This document shows, one piece after another, positions 11,435 to 22,880 of a stretch of 64,000 nt of DNA (position 1 is its first letter; each line of letters starts with the position of its first letter). The notes beneath the pieces were generated by a model. The model saw only the letters and a list, made by a program, of their open reading frames with translations, was not told where the DNA came from and did not search any database. The translations under genes were made by a program, and so were the position numbers. Source of the stretch: Magicicada septendecula (taxonomy: Eukaryota; Arthropoda; Insecta; Hemiptera; Cicadidae). The stretch spans positions 105,333-169,332 of the forward strand of contig JAWRYS010001439.1 in the NCBI GenBank assembly GCA_034769895.1, given 5' to 3'.

Positions 11435-11754
11435 TTTTAAAGTATCCAAGTCACTGTATTAAATAATAATTGCTTATCTAATCCGTCGAGTGACTTACTT
11501 GTAATTCCGCTTGACGCGTTTCAGGGCATATGCCACATCTTCAGAATAATTCCTCTTCACAGAACGTCAGACATTAAGATTAAAATGTAAAAAATTAAAA
11601 TTAAAATCCATGGTTAAAATATTAACTCGTCAAAATATTAAAATATGCTAAATGCACAGAGGAGCACGCACTATCACAACATGAGTTCACTTCGCGTTAT
11701 AGTCGGTGTACACCGCCGCGATGTTACTCGCGCACTGACTGTCTGAGTAAACTG
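11435..11754 (-). repeat. Spacer 4, 320 bp, with altered hammerhead stem
   Basis: m1 is gtaaaaaat, m3 atatgct. It is the only spacer with a change inside the ribozyme motif (C to A at 11535). Confidence 0.78.
11499..11555 (-). ncRNA. Hammerhead-like motif, spacer 4, stem II altered
   Basis: C to A at 11535 turns the GGGC side of stem II into UGGC and loses one G-C pair; the CUGAAGA, GAAAC and GUC elements remain. Predicted cut between 11513 and 11512, possibly weaker. Confidence 0.62.
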
Positions 11755-14213
11755 TTATCTGCGCAACGCATCTTGTATCCTAATGGCCGTGTCGTACAAG
11801 GGATTTGACTTGAAGTTAAGTTGGTCGTTTAATATGAATCCGCCGTCTTGTGAGCTGTTCGTCTTTTTAATTTGTTTAAAGGCCTTGTAAATTTCGAATT
11901 CTTCTAGTGTGTCCATATATCTGCCTTTTTTGCAAAAGTGTATTGGTTTAAAGTTGGTGTCAAAATTGGTGTAGTTATGATTATTATTTACGAGGTGACG
12001 TGCAAAGTTGGATTTGAGAATGTGGGTGTCGTTTTTTGGTAAATGTTCTTGGAAGCGTTTTTTGAACGCTCTGCCGGTTTGTCCAATATAGAAGCTGTTG
12101 CAATCGTCACATTGGATTTTATAGACACCTGTCCTCTGTTTTATTGGTTTTGCAGCTTTATGGTGAAGAATTTTCTTAATGTTGTTATCAGTCCGGAAGT
12201 TAAAGTTATATTCAATTTTCTAAAAATGTTGGTTAATGTATGGGGTAAAGTTCGGCCGTAAATAGAAGTCACGTACGTGCTGTCTCGGTTACTACTCGGT
12301 TTTGTTTTCTTGTTATGTAACTTTTTCCGGTGTTTTTTGATCAAAGCATCGATCATAGAGCACGTATATCCATTGGCCTTAGCTATGTATTTAATGGTGT
12401 TGACTTCCTCCTGAAAGTCACTGATTTCTAACGGTATGGTGAGTAATCTATGTATGAAACTGCTATAGGCGGCCATTTTTTGCGGAAGAGGGTGATGGGA
12501 ATCCGCGTGTACCGTGGCGTCGGTGGTGGTAGGTTTTCTATATATTTGGTATTGGAAACTATTGTCAAACCTTTTTATTGTTAAATCGAGGAAATTAAGT
12601 TTATTTTCTATTTCAACCTCGAGGGTAAATATGTTCTTGTTTATATTATTTAAATAGTTTTTTAAATTATTGATCTGTCTTATGGTACCGTTAAAAATGA
12701 TGAAGGTGTCATCTACATAACGTGTATATGATACTATCTTGTTATGCCATTTGTTTGCGCTGCTGAACATATGTGTGTTTTCGTAGTGGTTCAGGTATAT
12801 GTCCGCCAATAATCCAGAGAGTGGGGATCCCATCGCTAAACCTTTCTTTTGTATATAGTATTTTCCATCAAATATAAAATAGTTTTGATTTAAAACAACT
12901 TCCAATACAGCGGTTATCTCATTAATTTCATCAGGACTGCGTATGTTAGCTACAATAAGATTATACTTGAGAATATTTATTGTATCCTGGACGGGTATAA
13001 TTGTATAAAGGTCTACTATGTCGAAAGATGCGATTCTGTAATTAGGTTTAATTTGGATGTTTTTCAGTTTGTCGATAAATTCAGTGCAACTTTTTGTGCT
13101 ATGGTCATTCTTTAAGCTTATACTGTTCTTTATTATTTGTACTAGTTTTTTACTGATTTTGTAACTCGGAGCAGTGGTGAAGTTCACAAGCGGCCTAATT
13201 GGTACACTGGGTTTATGAATCTTTGGCAAACCAGTAAACTGGGGAGCCTCTGCATTAATAGGTTTCAATGAGTAACGTGTGGCGCTATCGAACAAGTGCG
13301 TACAACGATTAACTGTGTTATTCAGGGCTTTAACGAAATCGGCTGACGGGTCGGCATTTACCATTGTAATATTATTATTTTCAATGAATTGATTAACCTT
13401 TTGCGAATATTGGTTTTTGTCCATTATAACGATAGTGATTCCCTTGTCCGCCTTTGTAATGAGTGCATCATTGTTGGATAATTTGTCTTTGATTTGTTTT
13501 AAAATTTTAATTTCGTTCATATATTTAAAGTTTAGTTTAGGGCTTTTTTTGTTCGAAAATTTATTGAGTTTGTTTTTAATCAAAGCTCGAGCCTCATTTT
13601 GTAAGTTTATGTTAGGTATTGACTTTATAGCCGTTTCAGCGCAAATTATTTCATGGTATATGTGGTTTTTATTGCTGTGGGGTATGTTGTAATTTAGACC
13701 CTTGTTAAGTACGTCCATTTCATTCTTATTAAAGTTTATCGATGTTAGATTAGATACGCGCACATAGAATTCGTGTTTACAGGTGACGTTATCTTCGTTT
13801 GGTTTTTGTTTACTTTTGAGAGTTCTAAGTTTCTTATCATGTTTTGTATATACACGTTGCATTACATCGTTGATGTATTTATTGCAATCATGTAATATAT
13901 TGTATAATTGTAATGCATGGACACTGTTAAGCAGCTTCAAATGGGACAAATATAATTCTTTGTTCAATTCAGTCTTTTTCCTATATAAATATCTCAACTC
14001 CTCCTTTAACCACATCACCTGTGCACGCTCTTTGATTTTTGTGGCCGTCTTGGAGTTATTGTTTATTTTGATAGAGGCATACTTAGGTATTAAATTGTTT
14101 CTGATGCATTCTTTATTAAATTTTATATGGGAATTGGTTTTTAATAATTTAATCTTAATGTTCTGAAATTTGAATACTGTAGATGCTTGACTTGCTTCCA
14201 GTTTAATATTCAT
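11755..14213 (-). pseudogene. PLE copy 5, class A: RT frame open, endonuclease out of frame
   Basis: The 690-codon frame runs from 14213 to 12141 with the class A 3-base and 1-base deletions. Private substitutions include N-to-I in RT motif A (DLYTIIP), where the N is otherwise constant here, L-to-V (AVLEVV) and T-to-K (TIKRFD). It shares the KADKGI variant with copy 1. The N-half carries LYN instead of LDN near residue 104, a mark that returns in copies 11, 13, 14 and 16, which hints at old exchange along the array. Confidence 0.85.
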
Positions 14214-14533
14214 TTTTAAAGTATACAAGTCACTGTATTAAATAATAATTGCTTATCTAATCCGTCGAGTGACTTACTTGTAATTCCGCTTGACGCGTTT
14301 CAGGGCATATGCCCCATCTTCAGAATAATTCCTCTTCACAGAACGTCAGACATTAAGATTAAAATGTAATAAATTAAAATTAAAATCCATGGTTAAAATA
14401 ATAACTCGTCAAAATATTAAAATATACTAAATGCACAGAGGAGCACGCACTATCACAACATGAGTTCACTTCGCGTTATAGTCGGTGTACACCGCCGCGA
14501 TGTTACTCGCGCACTGACTGTCTGAGTAAACTG
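14214..14533 (-). repeat. Spacer 5, 320 bp
   Basis: m2 is ataataac and m3 atatact, the combination later seen in spacers 8, 13, 14 and 16; it goes with the tat-aca variant above the ATG. Confidence 0.78.
14278..14334 (-). ncRNA. Hammerhead-like motif, spacer 5
   Basis: Core unchanged; predicted cut between 14292 and 14291. Confidence 0.7.
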
Positions 14534-16995
14534 TTATCTGCGCAACGCATCTTGTATCCTAATGGCCGTGTCGTACAAGGGATTTGACTTGAAGTTAAGT
14601 TGGTCGTTTAATATGAATCCGCCGTCTTGTGAGCTGTTCGTCTTTTTAATTTGCTTAAAGGCCTTGTAAATTTCGAATTCTTCTAATGTGTCCATATATC
14701 TGCCTTTTTTGCAAAAGTGTAATGGTTTAAAGTTGGTGTCAAAAGTGGTGTAGTTATGATTATTATTTACGAGGTGACGTGCAAAGTTGGATTTGAGAAT
14801 GTGGGTGTCGTTTTTTGGTAAATGTTCTTGGAAGCGTTTTTTGAACGCTCTGCCGGTTTGTCCAATATAGAAGCTGTTGCAATCGTCACATTGGATTTTA
14901 TAGACACCTGTCCTCTGTTTTATTGGTTTTGCAGATTTATGGTGAAGAATTTTCTTAATGTTGTTATCAGTCCGGAAAGTTAAAGTTATATTCAATTTTC
15001 TAAAAATGTTGGTTAATGTATGGGGTAAAGTTCGGCCGTAAATAGAAGTCACGTACGTGCTGTCTCGGTTACTACTCGGTTTTGTTTTCTTGTTATGTAA
15101 CTTTTTCCGGTGTTTTTTGATCAAAGCATCGATCATAGAGCACGTATATCCATTGGCCTTAGCTATGTATTTAATGGTGTTGACTTCCTCCTGAAAGTCA
15201 CTGATTTCTAACGGTATGGTGAGTAATCTATGTATGAAACTGTTATAGGCGGCCATTTTTTGCGGAAGAGGGTGATGGGAATCCGCGTGTATCGTGGCGC
15301 CGGTGGTGGTAGGTTTTCTATATATTTGGTATTGGAAACTATTGTCAAACCTTGTTATTGTTAAATCGAGGAAATTAAGTTTATTTTCTATTTCAACCTC
15401 GAGGGTAAATTGTATGTTCTTGTTTATATTATTTAAATAGTTTTTTAAATTATTGATCTGTCTTATGGTACCGTTAAAAATGATGAAGGTGTCATCTACA
15501 TAACGTGTATATGATACTATCTTGTTATGCCATTTGTTTGCGCTGCTGAACATATGTGTGTTTTCGTAGTGGTTCAGGTATATGTCCGCCAATAATCCAG
15601 AGAGTGGGGATCCCATCGCTAAACCTTTCTTTTGTATATAGTATTTTCCATCAAATATAAAATAGTTTTGATTTAAAACAACTTCCAATAGAGCGGTTAT
15701 CTCATTAATTTCATCAGGACTGCGTATGTTAGCTACAATAAGATTATACTTGAGAATATTTATTGTATCCTGGACGGGTATATTTGTATAAAGGTCTACT
15801 ATGTCGAAAGATGCGATTCTGTAATTAGGTTTAATTTGGATGTTTTTCAGTTTGTCGATAAATTCAGTGTAACTTTTTGTGCTATGGTCATTCTTTAAGC
15901 TTATACTGTTCTTTATTATTTGTACTAGTTTTTTACTGATTTTGTAACTCGGAGCAGTGGTGAAGTTCACAAGCGGCCTAATTGGTACACTGGGTTTATG
16001 AATCTTTGGCAAACCAGTAAACTGAGGAGCCTCTGCATTAATAGGTTTCAATGAGTAACGTGTGGCGCTATCGAACAAGTGCGTACAACGATTAACTGTG
16101 TTATTCAGGGCTTTAACGAAATCGGCTGACGGGTCGGCATTTACCATTGTAATATTATTATTTTCAATGAATTGATTAACCTTTTGCGAATATTGGTTTT
16201 TGTCCATTATAACGATAGTGTTTCCCTTGTCCGCCTTTGTAATGAGTGCATCATTGTTGGATAATTTGTCTTTGATTTGTTTTAAAATTTTAATTTCGTT
16301 CATATATTTAAAGTTTAGTTTAGGGCTTTTTTGTTCGAAAATTTATTGAGTTTGTTTTTAATCAAAGCTCGAGCCTCATTTTGTAAGTTTATGTTAGGTA
16401 TTGACTTTATAGCCGTTTCAGCGCAAATTATTTCATGGTATATGTGGTTTTTATTGCTGTGGGGTATGTTGTAATTTAGACCCTTGTTAAGTACGTCCAT
16501 TTCATTCTTATTAAAGTTTATCGATGTTAGATTAGATACGCGAACATAGAATTCGTGTTTACAGGTGACGTTATCTTCGTTTGGTTTTTGTTTACTTTTG
16601 AGAGTTCTAAGTTTCTTATCATGTTTTGTATATACACGTTGCATTACATCGTTGATGTATTTATTGCAATCATGTAATATATTGTCTAATTGTAATGCAT
16701 GGACACTGTTAAGCAGCTTCAAATGGGACAAATATAATTCTTTGTTCAATTCAGTCTTTTTCCTATATAAATATCTCAACTCCTCCTTTAACCACATCAC
16801 CTGTGCACGCTCTTTGATTTTTGTGGCCGTCTTGGAGTTATTGTTTATTTTGATAGAGGCATACTTAGGTATTAAATTGTTTCTGATGCATTCTTTATTA
16901 AATTTTATATGGGAATTGGTTTTTAATAATTTAATCTTAATGTTCTGAAATTTGAATACTGTAGATGCTTGACTTGCTTCCAGTTTAATATTCAT
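14534..16995 (-). pseudogene. PLE copy 6: two-ORF form (N-terminal ORF plus RT-endonuclease ORF)
   Basis: A six-A run at about codon 222 ends the first ORF at 16315 after 226 codons. A second ORF opens at an ATG at 16301-16303, only 11 bases after that stop, and runs 589 codons through RT and GIY-YIG domains to 14534. Both halves are otherwise undamaged. Marks shared with copy 7 are C-to-Y in SYTEF and a silent change in the GAPQF region. Private changes include A-to-S (HKSAKP), N-to-T (YTTFDTN) and D-to-G (TTTGAT, also found in C-half type P of copies 9, 14, 15 and 17). Confidence 0.87.
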
Positions 16996-17315
16996 TTTTA
17001 AAGTATCCAAGTCACTGTATTAAATAATAATTGCTTATCTAATCCGTCGAGTGACTTACTTGTAATTCCGCTTGACGCGTTTCAGGGCATATGCCCCATC
17101 TTCAGAATAATTCCTCTTCACAGAACGTCAGACATTAAGATTAAAATGTAAAAAATTAAAATTAAAATCCATGGTTAAAATATTAACTCGTCAAAATATT
17201 AAAATATGCTAAATGCACAGAGGAGCACGCACTATCACAACATGAGTTCACTTCGCGTTATAGTCGGTGTACACCGCCGCGATGTTACTCGCGCACTGAC
17301 TGTCTGAGTAAACTG
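16996..17315 (-). repeat. Spacer 6, 320 bp
   Basis: m1 gtaaaaaat, m3 atatgct; same as spacers 4 and 7. Confidence 0.78.
17060..17116 (-). ncRNA. Hammerhead-like motif, spacer 6
   Basis: Core unchanged; predicted cut between 17074 and 17073. Confidence 0.7.
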
Positions 17316-19777
17316 TTATCTGCGCAACGCATCTTGTATCCTAATGGCCGTGTCGTACAAGGGATTTGACTTGAAGTTAAGTTGGTCGTTTAATATGAAT
17401 CCGCCGTCTTGTGAGCTGTTCGTCTTTTTAATTTGTTTAAAGGCCTTGTAAATTTCGAATTCTTCTAGTGTGTCCATATATCTGCCTTTTTTGCAAAAGT
17501 GTAATGGTTTAAAGTTGGTGTCAAAATTGGTGTAGTTATGATTATTATTTACGAGGTGACGTGCAAAGTTGGATTTGAGAATGTGGGTGTCGTTTTTTGG
17601 TAAATGTTCTTGGAAGCGTTTTTTGAACGCTCTGCCGGTTTGTCCAATATAGAAGCTGTTGCAATCGTCACATTGGATTTTATAGACACCTGTCCTCTGT
17701 TTTATTGGTTTTGCAGCTTTATGGTGAAGAATTTTCTTAATGTTGTTATCAGTCCGGAAAGTTAGAGTTATATTCAATTTTCTAAAAATGTTGGTTAATG
17801 TATGGGGTAAAGTTCGGCCGTAAATAGAAGTCACGTACGTGCTGTCTCGGTTACTACTCGGTTTTGTTTTCTTGTTATGTAACTTTTTCCGTTGTTTTTT
17901 GATCAATGCATCCATCATAGAGCACGTATATCCATTGGCCTTAGCTATGTATTTAATGGTGTTGACTTCCTCCTGAAAGTCACTGATTTCTAACGGTATG
18001 GTGAGTAATCTATGTATGAAACTGTTATAGGCGGCCATTTTTTGCGGAAGAGGGTGATGGGAATCCGCGTGTATCGTGGCGTCGGTGGTGGTAGGTTTTC
18101 TATATATTTGGTATTGTAAACTATTGTCAAACCTTGTTATTGTTAAATCGAGGAAATTAAGTTTATTTTCTATTTCAACCTCGAGGGTAAATTGTATGTT
18201 CTTGTTTATATTATTTAAATAGTTTTTTAAATTATTGATCTGTCTTATGGTACCGTTAAAAATGATGAAGGTGTCATCTACATAACGTGTATATGATACT
18301 ATCTTGTTATGCCATTTGTTTGCGCTGCTGAACATATGTGTGTTTTCGTAGTGGTTCAGGTATATGTCCGCCAATAGTCCAGAGAGTGGGGATCCCATCG
18401 CTAAACCTTTCTTTTGTATATAGTATTTTCCATCAAATATAAAATAGTTTTGATTTAAAACAACTTCCAATAGAGCGGTTATCTCATTAATTTCATCAGG
18501 ACTGCGTATGTTAGCTACAATAAGATTATACTTGAGAATATTTATTGTATCCTGGACGGGTATATTTGTATAAAGGTCTACTATGTCGAAAGATGCGATT
18601 CTGTAATTAGGTTTAATTTGGATGTTTTTCAGTTTGTCGATAAATTCAGTGTAACTTTTTGTGCTATGGTCATTCTTTAAGCTTATACTGTTCTTTATTA
18701 TTTGTACTAGTTTTTTACTGATTTTGTAACTCGGAGCAGTGGTGAAGTTCACAAGCGGCCTAATTGGTACACTGGGTTTATGAATCTTTGGCAAACCAGT
18801 AAACTGAGGAGCCTCTGCATTAATAGGTTTCAATGAGTAACGTGTGGCGCTATCGAACAAGTGCGTACAACGATTAACTGTGTTATTCAGGGCTTTAACG
18901 AAATCGGCTGACGGGTCGGCATTTACCATTGTAATATTATTATTTTCAATGAATTGATTAACCTTTTGCGAATATTGGTTTTTGTCCATTATAACGATAG
19001 TGTTTCCCTTGTCCGCCTTTGTAATGAGTGCATCATTGTTGGATAATTTGTCTTTGATTTGTTTTAAAATTTTAATTTCGTTCATATATTTAAAGTTTAG
19101 TTTAGGGCTTTTTTGTTCGAAAATTTATTGAGTTTGTTTTTAATCAAAGCTCGAGCCTCATTTTGTAAGTTTATGTTAGGTATTGACTTTATAGCCGTTT
19201 CAGCGCAAATTATTTCATGGTATATGTGGTTTTTATTGCTGTGGGGTATGTTGTAATTTAGACCCTTGTTAAGTACGTCCATTTCATTCTTATTAAAGTT
19301 TATCGATGTTAGATTAGATACGCGAACATAGAATTCGTGTTTACAGGTGACGTTATCTTCGTTTGGTTTTTGTTTACTTTTGAGAGTTCTAAGTTTCTTA
19401 TCATGTTTTGTATATACACGTTGCATTACATCGTTGATGTATTTATTGCAATCATGTAATATATTGTCTAATTGTAATGCATGGACACTGTTAAGCAGCT
19501 TCAAATGGGACAAATATAATTCTTTGTTCAATTCAGTCTTTTTCCTATATAAATATCTCAACTCCTCCTTTAACCACATCACCTGTGCACGCTCTTTGAT
19601 TTTTGTGGCCGTCTTGGAGTTATTGTTTATTTTGATAGAGGCATACTTAGGTATTAAATTGTTTCTGATGCATTCTTTATTAAATTTTATATGGGAATTG
19701 GTTTTTAATAATTTAATCTTAATGTTCTGAAATTTGAATACTGTAGATGCTTGACTTGCTTCCAGTTTAATATTCAT
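17316..19777 (-). pseudogene. PLE copy 7: two-ORF form
   Basis: The architecture is that of copy 6: a 226-codon N-terminal ORF (19097-19777) and a 589-codon RT-endonuclease ORF (17316-19085). Its C-half shares three marks with copy 8 (SLQYQ for SFQYQ, MMDAL for MIDAL, and a silent change in LTLTF), while its middle shares SYTEF with copy 6. A private H-to-Q change (KKQRKK) lies in the basic linker. It is thus a mosaic between its two neighbours, as expected from unequal crossover or gene conversion. Confidence 0.87.
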
Positions 19778-20097
19778 TTTTAAAGTATCCAAGTCACTGT
19801 ATTAAATAATAATTGCTTATCTAATCCGTCGAGTGACTTACTTGTAATTCCGCTTGACGCGTTTCAGGGCATATGCCCCATCTTCAGAATAATTCCTCTT
19901 CACAGAACGTCAGACATTAAGATTAAAATGTAAAAAATTAAAATTAAAATCCATGGTTAAAATATTAACTCGTCAAAATATTAAAATATGCTAAATGCAC
20001 AGAGGAGCACGCACTATCACAACATGAGTTCACTTCGCGTTATAGTCGGTGTACACCGCCGCGATGTTACTCGCGCACTGACTGTCTGAGTAAACTG
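19778..20097 (-). repeat. Spacer 7, 320 bp
   Basis: m1 gtaaaaaat, m3 atatgct; it forms the 3' flank of the intact copy 8. Confidence 0.78.
19842..19898 (-). ncRNA. Hammerhead-like motif, spacer 7
   Basis: Core unchanged; predicted cut between 19856 and 19855, which would form the 3' end of an RNA carrying copy 8. Confidence 0.7.
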
Positions 20098-22560
20098 TTA
20101 TCTGCGCAACGCATCTTGTATCCTAATGGCCGTGTCGTACAAGGGATTTGACTTGAAGTTAAGTTGGTCGTTTAATATGAATCCGCCGTCTTGTGAGCTG
20201 TTCGTCTTTTTAATTTGTTTAAAGGCCTTGTAAATTTCGAATTCTTCTAGTGTGTCCATATATCTGCCTTTTTTGCAAAAGTGTAATGGTTTAAAGTTGG
20301 TGTCAAAATTGGTGTAGTTATGATTATTATTTACGAGGTGACGTGCAAAGTTGGATTTGAGAATGTGGGTGTCGTTTTTTGGTAAATGTTCTTGGAAGCG
20401 TTTTTTGAACGCTCTGCCGGTTTGTCCAATATAGAAGCTGTTGCAATCGTCACATTGGATTTTATAGACACCTGTCCTCTGTTTTATTGGTTTTGCAGCT
20501 TTATGGTGAAGAATTTTCTTAATGTTGTTATCAGTCCGGAAAGTTAGAGTTATATTCAATTTTCTAAAAATGTTGGTTAATGTATGGGGTAAAGTTCGGC
20601 CGTAAATAGAAGTCACGTACGTGCTGTCTCGGTTACTACTCGGTTTTGTTTTCTTGTTATGTAACTTTTTCCGGTGTTTTTTGATCAATGCATCCATCAT
20701 AGAGCACGTATATCCATTGGCCTTAGCTATGTATTTAATGGTGTTGACTTCCTCCTGAAAGTCACTGATTTCTAACGGTATGGTGAGTAATCTATGTATG
20801 AAACTGTTATAGGCGGCCATTTTTTGCGGAAGAGGGTGATGGGAATCCGCGTGTATCGTGGCGTCGGTGGTGGTAGGTTTTCTATATATTTGGTATTGTA
20901 AACTATTGTCAAACCTTGTTATTGTTAAATCGAGGAAATTAAGTTTATTTTCTATTTCAACCTCGAGGGTAAATTGTATGTTCTTGTTTATATTATTTAA
21001 ATAGTTTTTTAAATTATTGATCTGTCTTATGGTACCGTTAAAAATGATGAAGGTGTCATCTACATAACGTGTATATGATACTATCTTGTTATGCCATTTG
21101 TTTGCGCTGCTGAACATATGTGTGTTTTCGTAGTGGTTCAGGTATATGTCCGCCAATAGTCCAGAGAGTGGGGATCCCATCGCTAAACCTTTCTTTTGTA
21201 TATAGTATTTTCCATCAAATATAAAATAGTTTTGATTTAAAACAACTTCCAATAGAGCGGTTATCTCATTAATTTCATCAGGACTGCGTATGTTAGCTAC
21301 AATAAGATTATACTTGAGAATATTTATTGTATCCTGGACGGGTATATTTGTATAAAGGTCTACTATGTCGAAAGATGCGATTCTGTAATTAGGTTTAATT
21401 TGGATGTTTTTCAGTTTGTCGATAAATTCAGTGCAACTTTTTGTGCTATGGTCATTCTTTAAGCTTATACTGTTCTTTATTATTTGTACTAGTTTTTTAC
21501 TGATTTTGTAACTCGGAGCAGTGGTGAAGTTCACAAGCGGCCTAATTGGTACACTGGGTTTATGAATCTTTGGCAAACCAGTAAACTGGGGAGCCTCTGC
21601 ATTAATAGGTTTCAATGAGTAACGTGTGGCGCTATCGAACAAGTGCGTACAACGATTAACTGTGTTATTCAGGGCTTTAACGAAATCGGCTGACGGGTCG
21701 GCATTTAACATTGTAACATGATTATTTTCAATGAATTGATTAACCTTTTGCGAATATTGGTTTTTGTCCATTATAACGATAGTGTTTCCCTTGTCCGCCT
21801 TTGTAATGAGTGCATCATTGTTGGATAATTTGTCTTTGATTTGTTTTAAAATTTTAATTTCGTTCATATATTTAAAGTTTAGTTTAGGGCTTTTTTTGTT
21901 CGAAAATTTATTGAGTTTGTTTTTAATCAAAGCTCGAGCCTCATTTTGTAAGTTTATGTTAGGTATTGACTTTATAGCCGTTTCAGCGCAAATTATTTCA
22001 TGGTATATGTGGTTTTTATTGCTGTGGGGTATGTTGTAATTTAGACCCTTGTTAAGTACGTCCATTTCATTCTTATTAAAGTTTATCGATGTTAGATTAG
22101 ATACGCGAACATAGAATTCGTGTTTACAGGTGACGTTATCTTCGTTTGGTTTTTGTTTACTTTTGAGAGTTCTAAGTTTCTTATCATGTTTTGTATATAC
22201 ACGTTGCATTACATCGTTGATGTATTTATTGCAATCATGTAATATATTGTCTAATTGTAATGCATGGACACTGTTAAGCAGCTTCAAATGGGACAAATAT
22301 AATTCTTTGTTCAATTCAGTCTTTTTCCTATATAAATATCTCAACTCCTCCTTTAACCACATCACCTGTGCACGCTCTTTGATTTTTGTGGCCGTCTTGG
22401 AGTTATTGTTTATTTTGATAGAGGCATACTTAGGTATTAAATTGTTTCTGATGCATTCTTTATTAAATTTTATATGGGAATTGGTTTTTAATAATTTAAT
22501 CTTAATGTTCTGAAATTTGAATACTGTAGATGCTTGACTTGCTTCCAGTTTAATATTCAT
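20098..22560 (-). CDS. PLE copy 8: intact reverse transcriptase-GIY-YIG endonuclease, 820 aa
   Basis: This is the only copy in the window with one unbroken frame from ATG (22558-22560) to TAA (20098). The start is the first ATG; an in-frame TAA lies nine codons above it. Residues 1-220 are lysine-rich and probably helical (around 60-135). The RT follows: KADKG 254-258, GLPKIHKP 328-335, RPLV 340-343, motif A with D398, GLAMGSPLSG 458-467, YVDD 499-502, FLD 542-544 and the PLE-typical YRKPT from 559. The endonuclease has GVY 697-699, YIG 710-712, R716, a CX2C pair (703, 706), H741, H747 and acidic E772/E773. The enzyme would nick DNA and copy its RNA there by target-primed reverse transcription. 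The C-half matches copy 7 and the N-half matches type Y copies, so it is itself a recombinant. Confidence 0.93.
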   Translation of the reverse strand: MNIKLEASQASTVFKFQNIKIKLLKTNSHIKFNKECIRNNLIPKYASIKINNNSKTATKIKERAQVMWLKEELRYLYRKKTELNKELYLSHLKLLNSVHALQLDNILHDCNKYINDVMQRVYTKHDKKLRTLKSKQKPNEDNVTCKHEFYVRVSNLTSINFNKNEMDVLNKGLNYNIPHSNKNHIYHEIICAETAIKSIPNINLQNEARALIKNKLNKFSNKKSPKLNFKYMNEIKILKQIKDKLSNNDALITKADKGNTIVIMDKNQYSQKVNQFIENNHVTMLNADPSADFVKALNNTVNRCTHLFDSATRYSLKPINAEAPQFTGLPKIHKPSVPIRPLVNFTTAPSYKISKKLVQIIKNSISLKNDHSTKSCTEFIDKLKNIQIKPNYRIASFDIVDLYTNIPVQDTINILKYNLIVANIRSPDEINEITALLEVVLNQNYFIFDGKYYIQKKGLAMGSPLSGLLADIYLNHYENTHMFSSANKWHNKIVSYTRYVDDTFIIFNGTIRQINNLKNYLNNINKNIQFTLEVEIENKLNFLDLTITRFDNSLQYQIYRKPTTTDATIHADSHHPLPQKMAAYNSFIHRLLTIPLEISDFQEEVNTIKYIAKANGYTCSMMDALIKKHRKKLHNKKTKPSSNRDSTYVTSIYGRTLPHTLTNIFRKLNITLTFRTDNNIKKILHHKAAKPIKQRTGVYKIQCDDCNSFYIGQTGRAFKKRFQEHLPKNDTHILKSNFARHLVNNNHNYTNFDTNFKPLHFCKKGRYMDTLEEFEIYKAFKQIKKTNSSQDGGFILNDQLNFKSNPLYDTAIRIQDALRR
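20241..20475 (-). other. GIY-YIG endonuclease domain of copy 8
   Basis: GVY at 697-699 and YIG at 710-712 are the two signature strands, spaced as usual. R716 (TGR) and the basic FKKRF helix match the catalytic arginine region, and E772/E773 in DTLEEF is the likely metal-binding acid. C703, C706, H741 and H747 make the zinc-binding pattern found in endonuclease-bearing PLEs. This domain distinguishes canonical PLEs from the endonuclease-less Athena and Coprina types. Confidence 0.9.
20870..21801 (-). other. Reverse transcriptase domain of copy 8
   Basis: Residues 254-563 of the copy 8 protein. The catalytic aspartates are D398 in SFDIVDLYTNIP and D501/D502 in YVDD (21055-21060). GLPKIHKP, FLD and YRKPT are characteristic of PLE reverse transcriptases, which are related to telomerase, and argue against LINE, LTR-element or bacterial retron RTs. 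No RNase H domain follows. Confidence 0.93.
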
Positions 22561-22880
22561 TTTTAAAGTATACAAGTCACTGTATTAAATAATAATTGCT
22601 TATCTAATCCGTCGAGTGACTTACTTGTAATTCCGCTTGACGCGTTTCAGGGCATATGCCCCATCTTCAGAATAATTCCTCTTCACAGAACGTCAGACAT
22701 TAAGATTAAAATGTAATAAATTAAAATTAAAATCCATGGTTAAAATAATAACTCGTCAAAATATTAAAATATACTAAATGCACAGAGGAGCACGCACTAT
22801 CACAACATGAGTTCACTTCGCGTTATAGTCGGTGAACACCGCCGCGATGTTACTCGCGCACTGACTGTCTGAGTAAACTG
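22561..22880 (-). repeat. Spacer 8, 320 bp, 5' flank of the intact copy
   Basis: m2 ataataac, m3 atatact. A T-to-A change breaks the 12-bp palindrome of the GC-richer part (ggtgaacacc), the only spacer where this is seen. The hammerhead motif upstream of copy 8 is intact. Confidence 0.78.
22625..22681 (-). ncRNA. Hammerhead-like motif, spacer 8
   Basis: Core unchanged; predicted cut between 22639 and 22638, which would form the 5' end of an RNA carrying the intact copy 8. Confidence 0.7.
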
